A DNA stretch of 64,000 nt from an uncultured Methanobrevibacter sp. (GTDB taxonomy: Archaea; Methanobacteriota; Methanobacteria; Methanobacteriales; Methanobacteriaceae). Where the stretch lies: the NCBI RefSeq assembly GCF_900314615.1, contig NZ_OMWA01000003.1, positions 1 through 64,000 of the forward strand, read 5' to 3'. Position numbers and translations under genes: made by a program. The notes below the pieces were generated by a model. It made no database searches. It saw only the letters and a program-made list of their open reading frames with translations, and was not told the origin of the DNA. Within the stretch, counting starts at the first letter, position 1; each line of letters starts with the position of its first letter. Shown here piece by piece: positions 17,428-25,625 of the stretch.

Positions 17428-17541
17428 ATGAAGATTTATTTTAAATATACTATAAAAATAAATTGGATAATTCACTCAATTTCACCACATTATTTAATTG
17501 GAGGTTCCTTTAATGGATATAACAATATCCATAACTATTGA
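17428..17541 (+). CDS. Micro-ORF 1 (37 residues)
   Basis: MKIYFKYTIKINWIIHS... then ISPHYLIGGSFNGYNNIHNY, 37 residues and basic. The ribosome binding site GAGGTGATT ends two bases before the ATG and is nearly a full anti-Shine-Dalgarno complement. The product matches nothing I know. It overlaps micro-ORF 2 in another frame, suggesting coupling or a leader-type arrangement. The alternative is chance. Confidence 0.38.
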   Translation: MKIYFKYTIKINWIIHSISPHYLIGGSFNGYNNIHNY

Positions 17542-17617
17542 TGGAAAATTAGATTTAAAATTTAGCTTAAATTTAATTTTTTTGATAATACATGGTTATC
17601 TTAACATCATAAGTTAA
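17513..17617 (+). CDS. Micro-ORF 2 (34 residues)
   Basis: MDITISITIDGKLDLKFS... is followed by a hydrophobic stretch (LNLIFLIIHGYLNIIS). GGAGGT at 17500-17505 is seven bases before the ATG, one of the strongest ribosome binding sites in the window. It lies +1 out of frame inside the tail of micro-ORF 1. An A run and C-rich CCTCCTCTC follow at ~17630. The function is unknown. Confidence 0.4.
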   Translation: MDITISITIDGKLDLKFSLNLIFLIIHGYLNIIS

Positions 17618-17798
17618 AAAAAAATAAGAGCCTCCTCTCGTTTAGATATCTGAAAAAACCATTATTTTACAGTTAAAAAATAGTTAGCCCTATTTAGAGA
17701 CTCCTTAATCAAAATAGTCACTTCATTTATCTAAACATTTAAATAGTATTAACATTAATAGTATTATAAGAAGTCAAAACTTCTTTAAATAATGTGGT

Positions 17799-17854
17799 TA
17801 ATCAATATCAGGGCTAATATTGTAGAACATTGTTCTACAATTGATATTGATTAC
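17799..17854. repeat. Two-tier inverted repeat with one-sided 8-nt bulge
   Basis: Outer arms TAATCAATATCA (17799-17810) and TGATATTGATTA (17843-17854) pair over 12 bp. Inside them, ATTGTAGAACA and TGTTCTACAAT pair over 11 bp around a single T. The only unpaired segment is GGGCTAAT on the left, and its complement TTAGCCC occurs ~120 bp upstream. The symmetry is far beyond chance. It could be an RNA structure, a protein-binding cruciform or a recombination site. Confidence 0.7.
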
Positions 17855-18101
17855 AATAACTAATTTTTTCCATATTGCAATTGAAATTCTCAATAATTAA
17901 TATTATTTCCCAAGTTCATCTAAAATTGGGATTGTAAACCTGCAAATAGAACTAATTTATAGCTTCTTTTGAACTACCACTTAACATAATCAAAAATACC
18001 CATTGAGTTTGAAATTAAAAATTAAGATATTTAAGAAAAAAAATAGTGCAAATTATGAGAAAAATCAATTAAAAATAAGAAAAAAAGAATAAGCTAAAAG
18101 C

Positions 18102-18566
18102 TTATTTATTGATTGAGTTGATAGCGCTTTGTGCACCTTGTTTTACAAAACCGCTTTCATCATCCAAGAGTTTTTCGAGTGCAGGAATAGCTTTTTCATC
18201 ACCTAAGTTTCCTAAAGCCCAAGCAGCTGCTCCTCTTACTCTCCAGTCTTCATCTTCTAAAGTTTCAATTAACGGGTCAACAGCAGGTTCACCCATACGT
18301 GAGACTGCGGTGGATGCTTCTCTTCTAACAAGTTTGTTATTGTCATGCATTGTTTCAATTAATGCAGGAATTGCTTTTGGATTATTTATTGCACCTAATA
18401 AAGTTGCTGCATTTAATCTGATTTGTTTTTTCCTGCTGGATAATGCTTCAATTAATGGGTCTAAAGCTTCATCAGCTCTTAATTCTAATTCACCAACTGC
18501 ATCTTCAACAACAAAGTCATCTTTATCATTTAATAGCTCAATTAATTCATCGATACTTCTTTCCAT
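18102..18566 (-). CDS. HEAT-repeat (PBS lyase-like) protein
   Basis: 154 residues, built from about four to five ~31-residue HEAT_2/PBS-lyase repeats. Typical units are 'ALDPLIEALSSRKKQIRLNAATLLGAINNPKAI' and 'AVDPLIETLEDEDWRVRGAAAWALGNLGDEKAI'. Such proteins are protein-protein scaffolds, and nothing in the sequence shows a catalytic role. GAGGGATTG (from the minus strand) precedes the ATG. It is divergent from the leuB/aksF gene across ~180 bp. Confidence 0.88.
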   Translation of the reverse strand: MERSIDELIELLNDKDDFVVEDAVGELELRADEALDPLIEALSSRKKQIRLNAATLLGAINNPKAIPALIETMHDNNKLVRREASTAVSRMGEPAVDPLIETLEDEDWRVRGAAAWALGNLGDEKAIPALEKLLDDESGFVKQGAQSAINSINK

Positions 18567-18749
18567 TTCAATCCCTCTTTTTCAATAAGGTATTTAACTA
18601 CTTTTAATTATGTAATTACTATAATTTATAGTTAGTATAATATAAAAGTATTTCGATAGTATACGAACAAAATTTTATGTTAAAACAAAATTGCTATATA
18701 ATGATAATTTCAAAACTATTAATATATTAAAAATTTTTCAAGTGAAATA

Positions 18750-19739
18750 ATGTATAATATTGCAATCATAAGTGGAGACGGAATAGGCAGAGAAGTAATG
18801 GGTGCATGCGAATATTTGCTGGACAAACTGGATTTGGATTTCAGTTTTAAATATGGTGAAGCCGGTTTTGATTGTTTCAACAATAACGGAACAACATTAC
18901 CTGATGAAACCGTTAAAATAGCAAAAAACAGTGATGCTGTGCTTTTCGGAGCATCAACATCAACACCAGGTCAGCCTAGCCCCATTATAAATCTGAGAAA
19001 AGAACTGAACGTATATGCAAATATCAGACCAATAAAATCATATAAAGGCGTTAACTGCATTCGTGACGATATTGATTTTGTTATAGTTAGAGAAAACACC
19101 GAAGGACTCTACTCCCAGGTCGAATACGGCGACAGCGAAAAGATGATGGCTGAAAGAATAATAACCAGAAAAGCATCTGAGAGAATTTCAAAAGCAGCAT
19201 TCAATTTATGCATTAAAAGAGGCCAGAGCAAAGTTACATGCGTTCACAAAAGCAATGTCCTGAAAAAGACTGACGGAGTATTTAAAGAAAGTTTCTACAA
19301 AATTGCAAAGAATTATCCGCAAATTCAAACTGAAGATTATTATGTTGATGCAATGGCAATGTATCTGGTCACACAGCCTCAAAACTTTGACGTTATAGTA
19401 TCAAGCAATCTCTTTGGAGACATATTATCCGATGAAAGTGCAGGACTTGTAGGAGGCCTTGGACTTGCACCGTCAGGAAATATTGGAGATTATAACGGTT
19501 TATTCGAACCGGTTCACGGATCAGCACCTGATATTGCAGGCAAAAACATTGCAAATCCTTGTTCAATGATACTGTCCGCTTCCATGATGCTTGACTACCT
19601 TGGAGAATGGGAAATCTCAAACAGCATCAAAAATGCCGTTGAAAAAGTGATTGCCGAGTGCAAAATCAGAACTCCAGATCTGGGAGGAGATTCATCAACA
19701 ATGGATGTGACAAAAGCTATTGTAAGGGAGTTAATATAA
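18750..19739 (+). CDS. Isopropylmalate/homoisocitrate dehydrogenase family (LeuB or AksF)
   Basis: 329 residues. NAD-dependent beta-hydroxyacid oxidative decarboxylase fold, with 'ISGDGIGREVM' at the start, substrate motif 'VIVRENTEGLYSQVEYGD', 'HKSNVLKKTDG' and the NAD-loop 'GLAPSGNIGD...EPVHGSAPDIAGKNIANP'. Archaeal paralogues make leucine (LeuB) or the 2-oxosuberate precursor of coenzyme B (AksF). Residues I can see do not separate the two safely. The stop is directly followed by the ATG of an acyl-CoA ligase gene, so both share an operon. Confidence 0.88.
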   Translation: MYNIAIISGDGIGREVMGACEYLLDKLDLDFSFKYGEAGFDCFNNNGTTLPDETVKIAKNSDAVLFGASTSTPGQPSPIINLRKELNVYANIRPIKSYKGVNCIRDDIDFVIVRENTEGLYSQVEYGDSEKMMAERIITRKASERISKAAFNLCIKRGQSKVTCVHKSNVLKKTDGVFKESFYKIAKNYPQIQTEDYYVDAMAMYLVTQPQNFDVIVSSNLFGDILSDESAGLVGGLGLAPSGNIGDYNGLFEPVHGSAPDIAGKNIANPCSMILSASMMLDYLGEWEISNSIKNAVEKVIAECKIRTPDLGGDSSTMDVTKAIVRELI

Positions 19740-21209
19740 ATGTTAAACATTACAACTTTTTTAGATGCAAATTCAAAACGCCTGGACAAGGACGTGCTGT
19801 ATAACCCTACTACAGGAAATAAATACAATTCCCATGAACTGCTGTCAATCGTTTCTGAAATCGGACGTAATTTAAAAGATTTAGGAATAAGCAAAGGAGA
19901 CCGTGTTATAATTTATTTAAATAACTCTGAAGAATATCTGCTTTCACTTTTTGCAATATGGAGAATAGGTGCAATAGCCATTCCGACAAACAGAATAATG
20001 ACTGCGGTTGAACTTGACTATCTCGCAGATGACTCAAAAGCCAAATTAATGATTACAGACAATGAAGGAAAAGATCTGATTGACATTGACACATACATCC
20101 CGGAAAATATTTCCGAATATAAAGACTGTGAAGTTTTGGATGCTGAAAATACAGATTGGGATGATTTATGTCAGCTGCAATATACCTCAGGAACCACCGG
20201 CCAGCCTAAAGGAGCAATGCTCACACATGGAAACTATTTCACTGCAATACACAACGAATGTGATGTGCTTACTTTAAAACAGGACGACGTATTTTTAGGA
20301 ATTTATCCGATGGCTCATGTAGGCCTATCCTGGGCGATTTCAGCCTTAAGAGCAGCGGCTTATTACATTTTAATAGAACAGTTCAATATCGAGGAATACC
20401 TTGAGTTATGTGAAAAGGAAAAGGTTACGGTACTGACAGGAATGCCTCCAGTAATACATTCCCTAACAACAATGGATGCCCGTAAGCATTTAAGAACCGT
20501 TCGTGAAATCATCTCAGGAGGAGGTCCTCTTCACAAAAAAATCTGGAAGGATTTCCACCAGACATATCAGATTCCTATCATTAACGCTTACGGACTGTCT
20601 GAAACAATCGTAATCGGAACAGGAACAGTTATAAGACCTGAAGATTACTGGGAAGCTGACCGTTTTGAAAGTGTAGGTCATCCAGTGTGCTTTTCAGAAG
20701 TCAAAATTGTTGATGAAACAGACTCTTCAAAGATTTTACCACAATACGAACAGGGTGAAATTGCTCTTAGAGGCCCTGCTGTTGCAAAAGGATACTGGGG
20801 AAATGAAGAAAAAACAAAATCATCATTTTTAGATGACGGATGGTTTTTAACAGGTGATGTCGGTTATCTTGATGAGGACAATCGTCTGTTTATTACCGAC
20901 CGTAAAAAGGACATGATTGTAATGAGCGGATGGAAAATCTATCCGACAGAAGTGGAGGAAGTACTGATAAAATATCCTGCTGTAAAAGAAATAGCCATTT
21001 TCAGCATTAACGATTGCCACAGGGGAGAATTGCCTGTAGCAGCAGTTGTCTGGGAAAATGACGCAGATGAAGAAGGACTAATCAGCTATGCACGTGAAAA
21101 CTTATCCAGATATAAAGTTCCAAGAAAAATATTTACACTTGATGAGCTTCCAAGAGTAAACGGTTGGAAACTGCTTCGAAGAGAACTTAGAGAAATGTTT
21201 AAGGAGTAA
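19740..21209 (+). CDS. Acyl-CoA synthetase (AMP-forming), class I adenylate-forming enzyme
   Basis: 489 residues. The P-loop is 'YTSGTTGQPKGAMLTH' (~144), with 'NAYGLSETI' (A5), 'GWFLTGDVGYLDED' (A7), 'DRKKDMIVMSGWKIYPTEVEE' (A8) and a catalytic lysine region near the C-terminus ('LPRVNGWKLLRREL', with W-K in place of the common G-K). The substrate acid is unknown; medium- or long-chain fatty acids or aryl acids are possible. It starts directly after the LeuB/AksF stop (TAAATG), so translation is coupled. A GNAT gene follows after 2 bp. Confidence 0.85.
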   Translation: MLNITTFLDANSKRLDKDVLYNPTTGNKYNSHELLSIVSEIGRNLKDLGISKGDRVIIYLNNSEEYLLSLFAIWRIGAIAIPTNRIMTAVELDYLADDSKAKLMITDNEGKDLIDIDTYIPENISEYKDCEVLDAENTDWDDLCQLQYTSGTTGQPKGAMLTHGNYFTAIHNECDVLTLKQDDVFLGIYPMAHVGLSWAISALRAAAYYILIEQFNIEEYLELCEKEKVTVLTGMPPVIHSLTTMDARKHLRTVREIISGGGPLHKKIWKDFHQTYQIPIINAYGLSETIVIGTGTVIRPEDYWEADRFESVGHPVCFSEVKIVDETDSSKILPQYEQGEIALRGPAVAKGYWGNEEKTKSSFLDDGWFLTGDVGYLDEDNRLFITDRKKDMIVMSGWKIYPTEVEEVLIKYPAVKEIAIFSINDCHRGELPVAAVVWENDADEEGLISYARENLSRYKVPRKIFTLDELPRVNGWKLLRRELREMFKE

Positions 21210-21211
21210 AA

Positions 21212-21616
21212 ATGAGTATAACCTACAAAAATACCCACAACTTTTCAAAAAGACAACTGGAAGAACTGTTCAAATCAGTTGAGTGGTCTTCCGGAGAATT
21301 TCCGAAAAAACTAGTACTTGCCATGAGAAATACCAATTGCGTTTACTCTGCATGGAACGGTGATGAACTGGTCGGATTGATTTCTGCCATGGATGACGGC
21401 GTAATGAACGCTTATATCAATTACCTTCTTGTAAAACCTGAATATCAGCTTAAAGGAATCGGAAAAACATTGGTTGAAAAAGTAAAAGAGCATTACAAAG
21501 ATTACCAAAGAATAGCTGTTATTACAATGCATGAAAAAAGCAGATTCTATGAATACTGCGAATTTGAAAAAAGAGAAGATAAAGTACCGTTATTTCTAAC
21601 GGAACTTGAAGATTAA
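21212..21616 (+). CDS. GNAT family N-acetyltransferase
   Basis: 134 residues, compact GNAT fold. The acetyl-CoA pyrophosphate-binding motif is 'LVKPEYQLKGIGKTLVEKV' (Q/RxxGxG/A, ~74-84), preceded by 'AWNGDELVGLISAMDDG' and followed by 'MHEKSRFYEYCEFEKREDKVPLF'. It is third in the dehydrogenase/acyl-CoA ligase operon, two bases after the ligase stop, with AAGGAG as ribosome binding site. The acceptor is unknown. It could acetylate a protein lysine (for example the neighbouring ligase), but that is speculation. Confidence 0.82.
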   Translation: MSITYKNTHNFSKRQLEELFKSVEWSSGEFPKKLVLAMRNTNCVYSAWNGDELVGLISAMDDGVMNAYINYLLVKPEYQLKGIGKTLVEKVKEHYKDYQRIAVITMHEKSRFYEYCEFEKREDKVPLFLTELED

Positions 21617-21626
21617 AAAAACCTGA

Positions 21627-22490
21627 TTATTCGAAAATCATAGTTCCAATGCCCTCGGTGGTAAATATTTCATAAAGCAGGGCATGTTCTATCCTTCCGT
21701 CAATGATATGACAGGATTTAACACCATTTTTAATTGCATTTACACAGGTTTCGATTTTTGGAATCATACCACCAGTAATAATTCCCTGTTCAATTAAATC
21801 AGGAACTTCTGAAATTCTGATTTTTTGAATTAAAGTTGACGGATCTGAAGGGTCTCTTAAAACACCGCGAACATCAGTTAGAATAATTAATTTTTCTGCA
21901 CCCAATGCACTGGCAATCTCACCGGCAGCAGTATCAGCGTTAAGATTCAAACTTTTTCCATCCTTATCAATACCAATTGGGGAAATTACAGGAGTTACGT
22001 CATACTCCAGAAACATTTCAAGCATTTCTGTGTTGATTCTTTCAACTTCACCGACAAGACCCAAATCAACAAGTTCCTCATCGATTTTACTGGCCGGCTT
22101 TTTATGAGCATAAATTAAACTTGAATCTTTACCGGACAAACTAATTGCGTCACCGTCATGTTTGATAAGTTCTGAAACAATTTCAGTTGAGATTTTACCT
22201 GCAAGAACCATTTCAATAATTTCCATGGTTTCCTCATCAGTTACTCTTAAACCTTTGATGAATTTAGCTTCCTTACCCATTTTTTCCATAGACCTTGAAA
22301 TTTCAGGACCTCCTCCATGGACTATAACAGGTTCCATTCCAACATATCTCAACAGTACTACATCACGAGCTGTGGATGATTTTGCATCATCATCAATCAT
22401 TGCATGCCCACCATATTTAATTAGAATTTTTTTACAGTAAAATTCCTTAATAAATGGTAAAGCTTCAACTAAAACATCAATTTCTGTCAT
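21627..22490 (-). CDS. argB: Acetylglutamate kinase
   Basis: 287 residues, standard ArgB. Phosphorylates N-acetyl-L-glutamate in arginine synthesis. 'FYCKKILIKYGGHAM' holds the catalytic lysine, 'PVIVHGGGPEISRSMEKMG' binds acetylglutamate, and 'LNLNADTAAGEIASALGAEKLIILTDVRGVL' and 'GGMIPKIETCVNAI' are conserved. argJ lies 10 kb away at 33 kb, so arginine genes are scattered in this genome segment. Convergent with the GNAT gene (10-bp gap). GTGATAAA precedes the start. Confidence 0.95.
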   Translation of the reverse strand: MTEIDVLVEALPFIKEFYCKKILIKYGGHAMIDDDAKSSTARDVVLLRYVGMEPVIVHGGGPEISRSMEKMGKEAKFIKGLRVTDEETMEIIEMVLAGKISTEIVSELIKHDGDAISLSGKDSSLIYAHKKPASKIDEELVDLGLVGEVERINTEMLEMFLEYDVTPVISPIGIDKDGKSLNLNADTAAGEIASALGAEKLIILTDVRGVLRDPSDPSTLIQKIRISEVPDLIEQGIITGGMIPKIETCVNAIKNGVKSCHIIDGRIEHALLYEIFTTEGIGTMIFE

Positions 22491-22568
22491 TTTATCACTA
22501 CATTAAATATTTTGTTTCATCATTTATAATCTTTTAAGTTTATATGTTCAGAAAATCAACCCATTATT

Positions 22569-23246
22569 ATGTCTGAGATGAATAACATTAAAGATTATCT
22601 TATAAGTTTGGGTGCAAGCAAAGTCGGTTTTGCAGATGTGAACGGTCTGGCCAGCGAATTTGTTGATTTGCCTAATGCTATAAGCATTGTTCTGAAAATT
22701 CCAAAAGAAACCATACAGTTAGTTAAAGATGAAAGCTATGGAGAGTACTGGGCATCTTTTCACAAGCAAATTGACAAGTTAACTGAAATTTCGCTAAAAG
22801 GTGAAGCGTATATAAAAAATTTGGGATACAATGCATTCGGACTTACAATGACTCGTAATGAATGTGACATGAAAAAACTGTTAAGCATTTTACCATATAA
22901 AACAATGGCCACCAAATCAGGCCTAGGCTGGATTGGACGCTCAGCACTATTCGTCACACCAGAATACGGTTCAGCTGTAGCTTTAGGAGGTATCTTAACT
23001 GATATGCCGCTTGATTTTGGAACACCAATTACTGACAGTGAATGTGATGAGTGTACCAACTGTCAGGAAGCATGTCCTGTAGATGCAATAAATCCTCAAA
23101 AATGGAATGACCGTTTAAGCAGGAAAGACATTATAGATATCGAAACCTGCAGCGAGTATATTATCGACCAGTATAAGGCAGGACTTGGATGTACAAAATG
23201 CATGAGCGAGTGTAAACTCACTCAGGAATATCTGAAACGAGAGTAA
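22569..23246 (+). CDS. QueG-like (epoxyqueuosine reductase family) iron-sulfur protein
   Basis: 225 residues, shorter than bacterial QueG (~350 or more). A QueG-like N-terminal domain ('YGEYWASFHKQIDKLT...IKNLGYNAFG', 'ATKSGLGWIGRSALFVTPEYGSAVALGGILTD') precedes a double-cluster segment: CDECTNCQEACPVDAI (~157-172) and a second set C...CTKCMSEC. QueG reduces epoxyqueuosine with a cobalamin cofactor and two [4Fe-4S] clusters. This short version may act on another substrate. Two ATGs (22569, 22578) are possible starts, and neither has a clear ribosome binding site. Confidence 0.72.
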   Translation: MSEMNNIKDYLISLGASKVGFADVNGLASEFVDLPNAISIVLKIPKETIQLVKDESYGEYWASFHKQIDKLTEISLKGEAYIKNLGYNAFGLTMTRNECDMKKLLSILPYKTMATKSGLGWIGRSALFVTPEYGSAVALGGILTDMPLDFGTPITDSECDECTNCQEACPVDAINPQKWNDRLSRKDIIDIETCSEYIIDQYKAGLGCTKCMSECKLTQEYLKRE

Positions 23247-23321
23247 AGAAAAATTCCACATTTATGAATTTCCGTTGAAATTAGAAAAATAAGTGAAGTA
23301 TTTTACTATTAAATAATTAAA

Positions 23322-23350
23322 AAAAATAGTTAGGAGTTTTGAAACTCCTA
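23322..23350 (-). terminator. Stop-codon hairpin terminator
   Basis: The 20-bp inverted repeat (9-bp arms, TAGGAGTTT with AAACTCCTA, 23331-23350) contains the TAG stop of the 82-residue gene. On the minus strand it is followed by a T run. Confidence 0.65.
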
Positions 23351-23596
23351 TAATCCGCATTTGAATTTGAATCTGTACTCTTGGTTTACAATTTCCATTC
23401 CTTCAAATGAACCGTTTAAAATTTCTGCAACTTTTTGCAGGTCACTTGCAGTGATTGCACTACCGTTAGCTATTGGTGAGAAAAAGGTTATCTCATCATC
23501 AGTTATGAGGTAGTTTAAAAGTTTAGTGTTTTCTTTTTGGTATTTTTCGACAATTGCTAAGATTTTTTCTTCAATTTCTTTATCTAAGTTTGCCAT
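23348..23596 (-). CDS. Hypothetical small protein (82 residues)
   Basis: MANLDKEIEEKILAIVEKYQKENTKLLNYL... has a helical N-terminus followed by an alpha/beta part ending 'MEIVNQEYRFKFKCGL'. There is no membrane helix and no recognised domain. A good GGTGAT ribosome binding site lies before the ATG. An archaeal TATA-like box (AATTTAAATAC on the minus strand, ~23630) and a hairpin terminator at the stop define a tidy monocistronic gene, which supports it being real. Confidence 0.7.
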   Translation of the reverse strand: MANLDKEIEEKILAIVEKYQKENTKLLNYLITDDEITFFSPIANGSAITASDLQKVAEILNGSFEGMEIVNQEYRFKFKCGL

Positions 23597-23767
23597 AATA
23601 TCACCTGTAATTGTTAATTAATTTACGAAGTATTTAAATTTTTGTACTTGAATGTAGATGACATTGAAATAAAAGTAAAAATTTTTTAACTAAATTAAAT
23701 ATATTAAAAATCCAATTAATAAAATGACCTGATTTTAAAGTAAACTATAAAATTATAAAAGCTACTT

Positions 23768-24354
23768 TTAATTTCTGAGAAGGTACATACCTGTCAGAAA
23801 ACTCCATATGATTAAGGTGTATGCTGAAAGCCTTTCATAGACTGGCATGTAGATACTACTTATGCTGAAAAACATTACCCAGAATATTATAAGGCCAAAA
23901 ATTCCAAGGATTAATGTGCTTTTTTGATAGGCTTCAAATTCGTTCATCGATCTTGAAACCAGGATAAGTAAAATGTTTCCTCCAAGTATTGTCATTACAG
24001 CACCCAGAGTATGGTATCCTGAAGTTAAAGGATTTCCCCCATGAATAAGACCGACGATAATGACTCCCAATGCAGTAATCAGAGAAAAAATATAATAAAT
24101 TATTTTGTTTTTGACTATGAAATCCTTAAGTCTGTAGAAACTGCCGAAAAGCAGGACCAAACCAATTAATATAAAGGCAGAGTTCATAAGCCAGAATAAT
24201 GGTGAGTTCGGATTTGGAATACCAAGCTCCGAAATGGTGTGAAAAATATAAGTTTCAAAAATAGAAGCTTTAAAAAAAGTTGCGGAAACAGCTTCAGCTA
24301 TTATATAGTAAAGATACCAATTATAAAGACAATTCCTGCAACTTTAGACTTCAT
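23768..24354 (-). pseudogene. DUF998-like membrane protein gene, frameshifted near the N-terminus
   Basis: The open part (23768-24187, 139 residues from an internal ATG) has four to five membrane helices and the 'IHGGNPLTSGYHTLGAVMTILGGN' type segment of DUF998-like proteins. It lacks the first helix. Upstream in another frame, ATG 24354 opens MKSKVAGIVFIIGIFTI and then stops. A -1 shift at ~24304 restores 'IIAEAVSATFFKASIFETYIFH...NSPLFWLM' into the open frame. A single missing base in TATATAATAG therefore breaks an otherwise intact ~195-residue gene. Real mutation, sequencing error or programmed frameshift cannot be told apart. Confidence 0.72.
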
Positions 24355-24356
24355 TT

Positions 24357-25301
24357 TTAAATTCCGAATTTTCTATTGAAGTATTTTTCTTTTAAATCAA
24401 AGTTTAATTCTTCAATATCTGCACCGCCAATAGCTTTCTGCAATATTTTATAGCAGGATTTTTTAGGTACAGTAATATCAGTAATATGGGATTTGTTCCA
24501 TATTTTATCAAATCTTTTCTTAAGATTTTTGATTTCAAGCTTTTCAACTACATTTTTAAGATTAATAATGTTAGCTTCATTTATTACGTCATATGTTGCA
24601 TATGTTTGGGCATCCATTACAATAGGGTTTAAACCAAGGATGTATCTTTGCAGGTCATAATCCATGAATGAATCATAATCCTGGTTATATGCATAAACAT
24701 GAGCTTTTGCAGACAATGCATCGATGAATACTAAAAACTGATTTGCGACCAATGCTCTTGATATGATTTCATCACAGAAGTTTAATGCAGTTTCGATTTT
24801 ATCATCGGAAGATGAATTGACATATGTTTCATAATCTTCAAATCTGAATGCTACAAGAGCAAACATGTACAAGTCAATCCAATCATTATCCTTAACAAAG
24901 TCAAGTGCCTTATCAGTTAATTTCAAATCATCGGATTTGTCAAAATCACTTAATGTTGCTTCACCGGATTCAGCTTCTTCACCATTTAAAACAGGCAATA
25001 ATCTTTCTACCAATTCCTGTTTTTTACCTGAAACTTTAAGACCATTTTCCCTTAAAAGGTCTTTCAGTTCAGCAACAGTATATTTTTTGGATACTTCTTC
25101 AGCTGTTAATGCTTCACTATCGCTTTCAGCTGAGATTTCACCTATTTCCCCTTCAAGGTATCCTTCTTCAATCAGATATTTTACGCAATCTTCACCTGAT
25201 TGAAAAGTACCGAAATTTCCTTCATTTAAAATTTGCTCGATTGAATAACCGCTGTTTAAAAAATTTAAAACATTGAATACTTCTAATTTTTGTTCACTCA
25301 C
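24357..25301 (-). CDS. SAP-domain protein
   Basis: 314 residues. A SAP motif ('YTVAELKDLLRENGLKVSGKKQELVERLLPVLN', ~74-106) lies between an N-terminal helical domain (~1-45) and a C-terminal helical region (~130-314) of unknown fold. SAP domains are short nucleic-acid-binding helix pairs, common in eukaryotic chromatin and RNA proteins and sporadic in prokaryotes. A role in nucleic acid binding is likely. AAAGGTGTTTAAG precedes the ATG. Its stop is 3 bp from the upstream start of the frameshifted membrane gene. Confidence 0.75.
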   Translation of the reverse strand: MSEQKLEVFNVLNFLNSGYSIEQILNEGNFGTFQSGEDCVKYLIEEGYLEGEIGEISAESDSEALTAEEVSKKYTVAELKDLLRENGLKVSGKKQELVERLLPVLNGEEAESGEATLSDFDKSDDLKLTDKALDFVKDNDWIDLYMFALVAFRFEDYETYVNSSSDDKIETALNFCDEIISRALVANQFLVFIDALSAKAHVYAYNQDYDSFMDYDLQRYILGLNPIVMDAQTYATYDVINEANIINLKNVVEKLEIKNLKKRFDKIWNKSHITDITVPKKSCYKILQKAIGGADIEELNFDLKEKYFNRKFGI

Positions 25302-25458
25302 TTAAACACCTTTTATATTTCCTCAGCAATAATAAGATATTACCGAATGTTATAATTAAACTCCCCATAAAGATAGCAAATTAGTTCGAAATTTAACTTA
25401 ACAATATAATATATCTTTTTTTGTTAATTTAATACTTTGCTTAAATCTATGGAATTTT

Positions 25459-25620
25459 TTAAATGGCAATTGTGAAGAATTCAATAATTATAAAAATTAT
25501 CACCACCACAGTGAAAATTAATATAAAAAGATGCTGATTTTTCCATGACCTGTTTTTTAAGATTAAAATAGTTAAAACAACAATTAAAGAGATGTTAATG
25601 AGAGAAAATAAGTCTAACAT
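25459..25620 (-). CDS. 53-residue two-helix membrane protein coupled to the ligase gene
   Basis: Starts MLDLFSLINISLIVVLTILI, then a short basic turn (LKNRSWKNQH) and a second helix (LFILIFTVVVIIFIIIEFF), ending at TAA 25459. The GGTGAT ribosome binding site overlaps the TGA stop of the predicted ligase gene five bases upstream, so it is the second gene of that operon. The hairpin topology resembles small toxin-like or accessory membrane peptides. The function is unknown. Confidence 0.65.
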   Translation of the reverse strand: MLDLFSLINISLIVVLTILILKNRSWKNQHLFILIFTVVVIIFIIIEFFTIAI

Positions 25621-25625
25621 TAACA

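Larger units (their letters stand above)
17213..18101. other. Gene-poor, structured 0.9-kb region
   Basis: No ORF over 40 codons is convincing here. The region holds two overlapping micro-ORFs with strong ribosome binding sites (17428-17617), a 7-bp hairpin AAGAAGT-CAAA-ACTTCTT (near 17770-17787), a large two-tier inverted repeat (17799-17854), an 8-bp pair TTAGCCCT (near 17693) / AGGGCTAA (near 17811) and a T-rich end after 17617. The rest is AT-rich without a visible gene or tRNA. Confidence 0.5.
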
